The notes under the pieces were generated by a model. The model saw only the letters and a program-made list of their open reading frames with translations, was not told the origin of the DNA and did no database searches. This document shows, in pieces, positions 56,506 to 64,000 of a stretch of DNA of 64,000 nt. Origin of the DNA: Desmodesmus armatus (lineage: Eukaryota; Chlorophyta; Chlorophyceae; Sphaeropleales; Scenedesmaceae); the NCBI GenBank assembly GCA_007449985.2, contig VIIQ02000574.1:744001-808000 (forward strand), given 5' to 3'. How positions within the stretch are numbered: the stretch's first letter is position 1; each line of letters opens with the position of its first letter. The position numbers and the translations under genes are program-made.

Positions 56506-56850
56506 ATCCAGAAGCCAGCACAGGATTTAACAGGCAGCATTCAGGGCCAACAATACCTCGACACGCCTTCGCTTTGCAACCGTCAACACACTGGACACAT
56601 TCGAGAACACCCAGTCTGCAGACACCCTCTGGGCATAGCAACAATACAAAGTTCCCTGCACACAGGCCATCCAGAAGCCGGCACAGTGTCCAATAGGCAG
56701 CCGTCAGGGCCTACAATACCCCGACATGCCTGCCGCTTTGCAAAGCCAGCTGGCAATACACTGGACACAATTGAGGACACCCATTCTGCACAAGCCCTCT
56801 GGGCATGGCAACCCGCACGGTGCCCTGCACACAGGCCTTGTATCCAGACC
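56506..56850. repeat. ~180-bp local duplication inside unit 3
   Basis: The block around CCATCCAGAAGCCAGCACAG (56506) is repeated, diverged, from about 56667 (CCATCCAGAAGCCGGCACAG), including the following AGGCAGC...CAATACC.CGACA.GCCT and CCCTCTGGGCAT stretches. Units 1 and 2 carry only one copy. Confidence 0.7.
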
Positions 56851-57241
56851 GAGGCACGCTGATGACATGCGACACAACTAGACAGTGGCCATAACAACTC
56901 ATCAGCCCATTTGACAACTTAAAAAGCCGCTGCTGTACAAGCAGCCCTAGGGCCAGGATCCCTCACACACACCCAGTCAGCTGCACTGCACAAAAGAAGC
57001 TAGAGACCTTGACCTGCACTTGGGACCAGTGTGCAAGCTTGCTTGAACGCTGCTGTCCACACAACCAGGCAGTGAACCTCCTAAATCATCTGCCAATCTG
57101 ACCATTTTTGAAATCCACTGCTGTACAAGCCGTCACACACCCAGTCAGCTGCTGGTCACAAAGAAAAGCAAGACACGTTGACCCGCACTTTGCCAGTGCA
57201 CAAGCTTGCATGAAACGATCAGGAGTGCAAACATCGCTGCC

Positions 57242-58354
57242 TCAAGCCTCCGAGATATCCGTGCTGCTGCCACCCTGGTACCCAAGGCTGCTCGTACTAG
57301 CCTGAGCAGGGGTGACAATAAACGCTGCCATGCGCAGGCTAGAGGGAACAGCAACATCTGGAGGCTCAGCAAAAGCCAGCCACTGCATCCATGACAAGCT
57401 GTCCTCAGACCCGCTCTTGCTTGAGCTGCTGTGGCCCCCTGATGTCGCCTGGCGCCGCAGGCCCCGTGTAGGGAGGATGCTCAACTTGATTCCGCTGCTG
57501 CCGCTGCTCTTTTTGGGGCTGCTGCTGCTGCTGCTGCTGCCATCCTTCAAGCCACCTAGGTTTGACTTGCCTGTGCTGCTAGTCTGAAAGAGGGTGGTGG
57601 AGTCCTGTTTCAGGTAGGCAGCGAGCTCTGCCTCGTGGATCCCCAGGCCAGCCTCAGTGTCATACAGCCTGTTTGCTGCTGCTGCCTGCAGCCAGTGAGC
57701 TTTGAAGGCTGCGTACTGGTGTGCATTCCAGCTGGTCAGCCCCTCGTCAGCTGGGATGGGTTCCGGCTGGGGTCCTGGGCTGGCCTGCTTGCTGCTGCTG
57801 CTGGTGGTGCTGCCCTCCTGCTGCACCTGAGCAGCGGCAGCTCCAGGCACACGCGGGGCTGCACCTGCTGCATCACGGTTCCAGACTGAGTAGGGGTCAC
57901 GGTACCTGGCGTAGAGGAGCTGCTGGTGCAGCTCATACTGCTGCCAACGGATTTCACGGGGCGCTGCCACTGGCAGGGGATTTCTCACTTGTCCGACTGC
58001 ATTCAGCAGAGCAGAGATACTGTCCTTATCCAGCCGCATTGCTGCAACTTTCTCGCCGATCGCTGCCACCTTCATGCTGAGGGTGCGGGCAGGGGCACGT
58101 CGCTGGGGCACGGGCTGGGGCACGGGTACCTTCATCCTGCTTGCGAACGTCTGTCCACACCTGAAGGGAGATTCCACGAACGGGTCTCGGGGGATGCCAA
58201 AGGAAGGCCCATCGGGAAAAACCTGGTATCCTGACATCACTTCTGTGGCATTGCTGAGCTGTTCGAGCGTGCTCTGGGTGCAGAAGGAGTCGTCAGTCCA
58301 GGATCCATGGCGGTCCTTACTGGAGATACCAAAACAGCACTGCAGGAGCCCCAT
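57242..58354 (-). CDS. Unknown family, tandem paralogue 3 (370 aa, long form)
   Basis: Start ATG 58354 after the conserved acceptor; leader intron 58360-58524 (165 nt, donor CCG|GTAGGT). The N-terminus is MGLLQCCFGISSKDRHGSW, again Gly2 and Cys6/Cys7. It shares the DKDSISALLNA, DPYSVW, VPGAAAAQVQQEGSTTSS and NAHQYAAFKAHWLQAAAANR blocks with the other copies, but has extra sequence near residues 30-90 and an insert YELHQQLLYARYRDPYSVW. The C-terminus continues past SEDSLS with WLAFAEPPDVAVPSSLRMAA and ends SSLGYQGGSSTDISEA. This longer tail may be ancestral, since its DNA remnant is visible behind the stop codons of copies 1 and 2. Function unknown; no domain recognised. Confidence 0.72.
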   Translation of the reverse strand: MGLLQCCFGISSKDRHGSWTDDSFCTQSTLEQLSNATEVMSGYQVFPDGPSFGIPRDPFVESPFRCGQTFASRMKVPVPQPVPQRRAPARTLSMKVAAIGEKVAAMRLDKDSISALLNAVGQVRNPLPVAAPREIRWQQYELHQQLLYARYRDPYSVWNRDAAGAAPRVPGAAAAQVQQEGSTTSSSSKQASPGPQPEPIPADEGLTSWNAHQYAAFKAHWLQAAAANRLYDTEAGLGIHEAELAAYLKQDSTTLFQTSSTGKSNLGGLKDGSSSSSSSPKKSSGSSGIKLSILPTRGLRRQATSGGHSSSSKSGSEDSLSWMQWLAFAEPPDVAVPSSLRMAAFIVTPAQASTSSLGYQGGSSTDISEA

Positions 58355-58945
58355 TTCACCTGCATATGGGACATAGAGTATCAAGGAACGCGTGAGTCAC
58401 GCCAAGCAAACATGCATGGGCCCGTACGATAGCTGGCCATGCGCGGGAAAAGTGGTTGAGCGGTTTCCCTGGCAGCTGCTGCTCCATGCAGCAGTGAGCT
58501 TGGTAGCCATCAACAAGGACCTACCGGAGCAGTTGATACCTCACTCAACTGGTAGGTTGTGCTACAAGCTCTTCAAGTAGGGTTGCTGCACGCGTGGCCC
58601 GACGCTCTGCTGCCTATTGTTCGAACAGCTGTTGCTATGTCTGTAGTTGTCTGCAATGTCTTGTGTTGCATGTCTCGAAGGGGAGCAAGGCTTACCAGTG
58701 CCATCCCGTGACAGGATAGGGTTCTGTGAGCCAGAACCTCGCTGAGCACCGCAGCTGCATAACACAAACACGCATTCGGTCCTTGTTGTTGCATCCTTGG
58801 TTGAGCTGGTGCAGGTGAAGCCACTCACCGAGTGTCCTGCCATTGCCAAGTGTCTGCAGTTCTTCCATTGCGGGGGGGGGGGACAGCTGCTGTGACTTGT
58901 AGACGTCACTAGCAGTGATACGGCCTAATAGTTTGTGTTCTGCTG

Positions 58946-60696
58946 GCTTTAGTTGTTGATTATTAACCTGCCAGCTGTACCCCTGCAGAGCAATGCTGTG
59001 TCTGGCCCATCAACATGCAATTGTGTGGCATGCCCTTGCCAATCCGGCGGATTGCAGTGGTGAGAACAGCAGCAGCAACAGGGTGTGTGGAGGAGAACAA
59101 ACACTGCTGTTTCTGGCTCAACATGTGGCTGCCAAGTGCACAGTGTGCAGCATGTTTCCGTCAGTTCAACTGAGTTCAACTGAGTTGCAGATGCAACGCG
59201 TGACAGCAGCAGCAACAGGGTGTGTGGAAGGGGGGACAGTTCACAGCACATGCGTCTGGCTGGCGGACATGTGGTTGTGTCACAAAGCACGTGTAAGCTG
59301 CCAATGTAGCGCCGTACATGTGACAGCAGCAGCGAGGTGTACTGTTGGCCTGTGACAGGTCTGTACAGCGTCAGCAATAGAGTCAGACCCAAAGTCACGG
59401 GTCGCCGGGTGAGGGGCTGTGGTGTTTTGGTGTGCTGCTCAACACAGCAGCCACCCAACCCCCTGAGGGCGCAGTTGAGTCCTCACTTATCCCTATATCC
59501 ACTTAGTGTAAGTTTTTTGCAATGCTCCCTGGCTGCTTGTGGCTGCGTGGGGACATGGCGGTCACACACAGCCGTCTCCCGGAGAGTCAAACTAGCTGAG
59601 TCAGGCTAGCTGAGTCCCTACTAGGCTAGTAGCATCGTCTTTCTCTCTCTGCCTCTCTCTCTCTCTCTCTGTCTCGTGGCTGACTGCACATTGAGGGCTA
59701 CTTGAATTGAAGGCACTCTTCTTGCAAACTGACTGTGGTGCCACTGCTCCCCTCAGTCCAGGCCTCAAGCCGGCAGCTGCATTTGAGGCATGGACAACAC
59801 AGCTGTGCTCTTGCTCCAAACTGCCAAATCCTTTCGCGCTCGCAGTGCTACTGTTTCTTCACAGCCAAGGTGACCACCAACAAGTTGTGCAATCCAGAAT
59901 TGTATGACTGTCGATACTGACTGTTTGACCTGAACGTGCAACAAGACAATCCCGAACCCCATCAAAGCCAGCACACATACTGTATGCGCCACCACTGGTG
60001 TTTGAAACCCAATCTGTGGTTCCAACCCGGTGCAGCCTCAAGATGTTGGCATTGCTGCAAGCCATGCGACATTGCTGGACAACCTTCAATCACTGCCCCA
60101 TTTTGGTGCAGCCGCTGGTTCAGCAGCAGCTGTACCATGAGACTGGCCAACCGTCCAACAGCTACAGCTTACACACACATGTAACCCCTGCAGCTTAAGG
60201 CACCCTGCCAACGGCAGCTTGCGTCAATGCAGCCACGTCATGCTGTCTGACCCGACCTGCACACACCCCTGGCACACACGTCCACCACACTGCTAACCTT
60301 AAGACATGAACTCCGTGTGCCTCAGCAATCGTTATACTGTACAGCAGCACCGGGCTGTGCCCCACAATAACCCCACACAGACAGCTGGTGAGCACTTGTT
60401 GCAAGCGAATCAACAGCATGCTAAAGCTACAGATGGGACCACTAATGTCCACACACTGGCAATCAGTGCTAGTACACCTGACCAGAACACTCCACACTGA
60501 ACTACAGATGCTGCATACGCTAGCCTTAACTTCAACTACACCAGTCCACATCATGCCCAAAGCTTTGTCACAATTCACAACCAATGCTACTACTGCCAGC
60601 TCAATACCAATGCTACTGTCAGTAGCAGGCTGTTGGCGTATCACCGCTCGCCCTGCAGCTGCCTTTGCGGTGCAGGACTCAGCTCCTGCTGCACCT
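58946..60696. other. Gap with degenerate repeats, no gene seen
   Basis: Contains a ~130-bp degenerate tandem (the ACAGCAGCAGCAACAGGGTG block at about 59066 and 59203, a weaker third copy near 59320), a TTCAACTGAG direct repeat at 59164-59180, and a CT microsatellite at 59640-59682. TTACA at 60169 (TGTAA on minus) could be the poly(A) signal of the SLC35F gene. No splice-consistent frame was found. Confidence 0.5.
59640..59682. repeat. CT microsatellite
   Basis: CTCTCTCT runs interrupted by TGC and GT; simple repeat. Confidence 0.85.
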
Positions 60697-62286
60697 CTAG
60701 GTCCCATGCACATCCAGCCGGCTGTAAGCAACCTGCTGCCCCACTGCAGCAACCCCACCAGCCGCTGCAGCCCGCTCACCCCCACAAACAGCACCCAGGA
60801 TGCCTCCAACCCCTCCAGAGACACTCCCTGACCCCACCTCACTCTCACCCCCACCTTCACTCTGAGGGCTGCCTGTCAGGGTATACAGCAGTAGACCCCC
60901 TGCCACAAGCAGTAAGGAAGCTACAAAGAACTGTGCACTCCAGCCCTCAAAACCCCCAAACCACAAGTACCGGGCCAAAGCAGCCCATCCGTCACTGGTC
61001 AACAACCCAAGGTTCAGGACCGTAGCACCCCCCAGCATCAGCACACGTGGCACTGAGCTGTAAAAGGCAAACATGGCCGCTGCAAAGCCAGCCATGGGCA
61101 GCAGCACAGAAGGTGAGCCCCAGTGGACACTAGCCAGCATATGATGCTCCAGTAGTGCTGCCTGGGCCCCACTTATGAGGGCACCAAACACACCCAACAT
61201 GGCTAGCAGCTGCCCCGGCTGAACGTCAGCCAACAGCAGCTCCTGAGTGACGTTACAAACACCGTATAATAACGCTCCCAGCAGCACTAGGCTGTCACCC
61301 AGTAGCGGCGATGAACCGCTGCCGCTGTTGCTGCTACTGCTGGACCCCACTGGTACGCTGGTGCTGGTGGTGGGGCCAGCAGGGACCCCAATACTGCTGC
61401 TGGCGTGCTGGTAAGTGCTGCTGCTGTCGCCCAGGGAGCCTTTCGAATCGCCCAGCACCAACACAGCCAACCCTGCTATACAGCAAGCAGCACCGATGTA
61501 GTGCCCTGCTTTGTACCGCGCCCGCAGCAGCAGCCAGCTGAGCAGCATGACACAGGGTATCGTGAAGCAATCCAGTAACGTCACACTGGTGAGGCTGGTG
61601 TACTGGTATGCCTTGGTGACTAACACGTTGGCCTCCACATCAATCAAGGCCAGGGCTGCAAAGGAAGGCCACGCTCGCCACAGCCGCACCCATTGGGCTG
61701 CTGCTTCTGACCTGCTGCTGCTGTTGTCGCCTCTGACAGTGCCCGCTGCTTCCTAAGTGCCATCAATATGGCCTTCAGGGCTGGCAGCTGTGCTGCGTGC
61801 TTTGGTCTGCTGCTTGTGCCGAAGCCTTGGCAGCAGTGGGCCGAGCCACTGGCTGGTGCCAAAGACGAGTGCTAGCAGGCAGTAGTTGAAGAATGCCTGG
61901 GTGGTGGGAGCATAGATGCCTTGGTTGGTGAGTGCCTGGGAGCTGACGCCTGCGGCAAAGCAACACAGAGGAAGCGCAGGTGCAGAAGCAGGCATCTCAT
62001 CTTGCCACCACCACCTCTGCATGTCATGTTTTGATCCATCCCATCCCTTGTTCACATCTGCTGCTGTTGTTCGTTGTGTGCATGTGTCACTGATGCAAAA
62101 TAAGGTGCATGTCAACAGCTGCTGCAACTGTGTCAGTGCCTCTTGCTCACCTGTTGTGGCTAGGGCGATGGCGAGCAGCTGCGTGATTAGCACAGCCACT
62201 GTCAGGTCACGCTGGCGACTGCTGCTGCTGCTCCCCTGTGTGTGAGATGTACAGACGCCTTGCAGGGCAGCTGGGAGCTCCAGCAT
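60697..62286 (-). CDS. SLC35F-type nucleotide-sugar/drug-metabolite transporter with in-frame TAG
   Basis: Membrane carrier of the DMT superfamily, SLC35F1/F2 group. Exon 1 62286-62151 (phase 1) joins 61949-60697; 1389 nt in one frame. Clear family alignments: ATTGVSSQAL...TTQAFFNYCLL (human GTAVTSQYL...MLQSFINYCLL), ALIDVEANVLVTKAYQYTSL, TLLDCFTIPCVMLLSWLLL, LLGDSLVLLGALLYGVCNVTQE, GVFGALISGAQAALLE, MFAFYSSVP, ATVLNLGLLTSDGWAAL. About ten membrane segments; a Ser/Gly-rich loop after segment 5 and a Gly/Ser-rich C-terminal tail. One TAG (61755-61753) interrupts the same frame between segments 2 and 3; there is no GT upstream of it near enough for an obvious intron. It may be a sequence error, a young null allele, or an unrecognised splice. 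Substrate unknown for the group. Confidence 0.82.
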
Positions 62287-62307
62287 GGGTCACCAAGCCC
62301 TTCAGTG

Positions 62308-63240
62308 ATGAGGGCCGCAGGCCTGGTGCTGCTGCTGCTGCTGCTGCAGTGGCCACCTGTAAGCAGTAGCACTACTTCCAGTGCAGTTGCACCCTATCGC
62401 AGCAACCACCCGAGCGGATCACACATTTGATTTCAACTTTCAAATTAGATGTGAGCCTCAGGAACGGGACGCATGAATTTGTGCTGGAACAACAGCCTTG
62501 GATCGAGCGAGTCTGATCAGCGAGCTGCACTACACAGTATACTGCCGAGCCTGTGTCTCTTCCGATTCTGTTGGCCTTCGAAATCGATGGGAACAAAGCT
62601 GCGGCGTCACAAACGTTTGTTACAACGTGACCTCGTTCAAAACAGTGGGCCAGATGGGTGCGTCAACATGCTCGTGTCAAATCCTGCATCATGCCTCCAA
62701 TGAAGTTGCTGTGATGGGGGGGACACGATCAAGAGGGGTTGAAGGGCAACAACTAAGGCCTTTGTGGGTTCACATAAGCCACAGGTGGTGGCGAGTTCCA
62801 TCTCACAACACATGCCTAGCAGGGGCCAGGTGTGATCTGCACAGGAGTGCACAAACCGTTTGCGTGAGTGCAGGAATGCACTAACAACGGATACAAACAA
62901 CTGTAGATGACACAAAAACACCTCGCCTGGATGTAATCGAACTTGTCATAATGCAGCACTACCTGGCCCCCGGGGGGTGTCACACACTGCAGCTGCCCAC
63001 AGATGCAGCACATGCAAACAGCCCCCTCAAAAGCAAAACTCCACCACCGCAACAGCTGGGGAAAATCGTTGCACTGCTTGAGTCATTGTCTTCCCCAACA
63101 TATTCACAGTTGACAACCAAAAGCTGGCAAACTTTGTTGATGGCAAAACCCTTGGCAAGCTCATGTCTGTTCAGCTGACCCACAACTGGACATCAAGCCA
63201 GCTGCACTTCCCACATCAAGTTGCAGTCACCACTGCACTC
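62308..63240 (+). CDS. Possible secreted Cys-rich protein, frame broken
   Basis: Low-confidence. ATG 62308 opens a perfect signal-peptide core (MRAAGLVLLLLLLQWPP). Downstream, protein-like sequence appears in successive frames: LISTFKLDVSLRNGTHEFVL, then ELHYTVYCRACVSSDSVGL and WEQSCGVTNVCYNVTSFKTV with paired cysteines and N-glycosylation sites (NGT, NVT). Each frame change would be explained by one missing base. Further on, LANFVDGKTLGKLMSVQLTH (about 63121-63180) also looks coding, after an acceptor CATATTCACAG. Introns between these could not be fixed. The start is only 21 nt from the divergent SLC35F start. It could be a real extracellular glycoprotein gene or its pseudogene. Confidence 0.35.
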
Positions 63241-63282
63241 TTCTTTCACGCTCCCCCCCCCCTCCCCGCCGCCACGGGGTCC

Positions 63283-63678
63283 TCACTGGGGCTGCAGGGG
63301 CATGCCCTTGCTCAGCTGCTCTATGTCATCCCTACACTTGGGGCAGCCACACCTGAAGCCATACGCAAAGGCCAGATACTCCTGCCTCACATCCACATCC
63401 TGCTCTGTATCAGTGTAAGTGATAAACAGCTGCTCCCCTGCAGAGATGTGCCGTGCTGCTGTAAACACCGCCGTGCCGTCATTTCCCGGAAAGTGACGTT
63501 AACACACGGCTCACAGGAGTGGTTGAAGAGTGAGGCGAGGAGGTAGAGGGCGCTGCCGCTGCTGCTGTCTGCCTGTACCATAGCAGCAGCTGCTGCCACT
63601 GGGTTGGTCCAGTCGATGGGGAACACGCCATCCACTTTGAAGGTGTTGAGGTGCAGCCGGGCCAGTACAGCCACGTAC
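63283..63678 (-). CDS. SET-domain protein, SMYD-like, 3' exon (runs off right edge)
   Basis: C-terminal part of a lysine-methyltransferase-type SET domain with SMYD-like post-SET. The last exon starts at 63678 (CTGCAG|GTACGTGG) and ends TGA at 63283. Motifs in order: LFNHSCEPCVNVTF (NHSC pocket; the usual Asn after Pro is Cys here), ISAGEQLFITYTD (GEEL..Y motif), then YGFRCGCPKC (post-SET zinc cysteines). The frame shifts between VNVTF and DGTAVFTAARHI at an AAA run (plus strand 63490-63492); one extra base would join them. Upstream exons in 63679-64000 were not resolved and the gene continues beyond the window. Substrate (histone or other protein) unknown. Confidence 0.75.
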
Positions 63679-64000
63679 CTGCAGGATGGAATACGCAACA
63701 ACAGCACCACAATTTACTACGCGGCGCAATCCCCTTGTCGCATGCGTCAGTTGGTCAGGATTCCACTTGCTGTAAGACACACAGCCGACGGGGCTGCTGC
63801 TGTGCACGTTTGTGCCCCACGGCTTGCAACAAGCAGCTCCCAGGAACAGACAGCTGCTGACAACACACTCTGTAGCCTCATTCACAACATAATCACTGAG
63901 CCTAACCGTGGTCCGGCACGGGCCCCAGCCTCCTGCTCCTGTCCTCCCCGCACCCTGCCCCCCCCCCCCACCCACACCTCAGCACCGTCCTCCCCTCCCC

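Larger units (their letters stand above)
55667..58945. repeat. Tandem unit 3 of 3, most diverged
   Basis: Third copy. Gene and flanks align with units 1 and 2 but with more substitutions and small indels, and with an internal duplication at 56506-56850. The end is recognised by the GAGTGTCCTGCCATTGCCAA, G-run and TGTGACTTGTAGACGTCA blocks near 58826-58940. Confidence 0.88.

Noticed and set aside
61753..61755. TAG read as a sense codon (nuclear code change as in some ulvophytes)
   Set aside because: TAG ends the TCP11-family and prohead-protease-like genes here, so it is a normal stop.
1..64000. tRNA, rRNA or organelle-genome segments
   Set aside because: No B-box-like GGTTCRA-containing cloverleaf or rRNA signature was recognised by eye; a tRNAscan/Infernal run would be needed to exclude small RNA genes.

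Overview
The window looks like nuclear DNA of a chlorophyte green alga. Genes are intron-rich with GT..AG introns, both strands are used, and CAG/CTG runs occur in exons and introns. The gene content fits: a SEX4-type phosphoglucan phosphatase (starch metabolism), a hydroxyproline O-arabinosyltransferase-like enzyme (Viridiplantae glycosylation), an octotricopeptide-repeat (OPR) protein typical of chlorophytes, a plant-type mitochondrial ribosomal protein L13, and the axonemal dynein component IC97/DNAI7, which implies a flagellated stage. TGA, TAG and TAA all end real genes here, so the standard code applies. I cannot name the species.

Layout, left to right. 1-499 (-): mitochondrial uL13, cut by the left edge. 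1185-3773 (+): Gemin2/SIP1. 4486-5504 (+): unknown 222-aa protein. 5969-8991 (-): beta-hydroxyacid dehydrogenase. 9449-11690 (+): OPR protein. 13665-16587 (-): F-box-like/LRR protein. 16917-19380 (-): a eukaryotic relative of the T4 prohead protease. About 20.2-21.5 kb (-): a doubtful gene. 22479-28014 (-): a 1,744-aa Gln/Ala-rich nuclear protein. 29355-33510 (-): IC97/DNAI7. 33704-37393 (+): SEX4. 37865-41990 (-): HPAT-like. 42088-48736 (+): TCP11-family protein. About 49.08-58.95 kb: three tandem copies of a ~3.2-kb unit, each with one minus-strand gene of an unknown family. 60697-62286 (-): SLC35F-type transporter. 62308 to ~63.24 kb (+): possible secreted Cys-rich protein. 63283-right edge (-): SMYD-type SET protein.

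Most gene models were built exon by exon from splice sites and phase; nine of them close exactly (coding length divisible by three, ending in a stop). The genes do not form one pathway: this is an ordinary eukaryotic gene neighbourhood with several tight head-to-head pairs (IC97/SEX4, 193 nt between start codons; HPAT-like/TCP11, 97 nt).

The parts most worth following up are (1) the tandem triplicate of an unknown gene family, with a conserved N-terminal Met-Gly...Cys-Cys start, a conserved 164/164/165-nt leader intron and a remodelled C-terminus in two copies; (2) the nuclear prohead-protease homologue, which has a one-base frame break beside its predicted catalytic serine; and (3) a recurring pattern of single missing bases in otherwise conserved exons, plus one in-frame TAG, which may be assembly error or gene decay.
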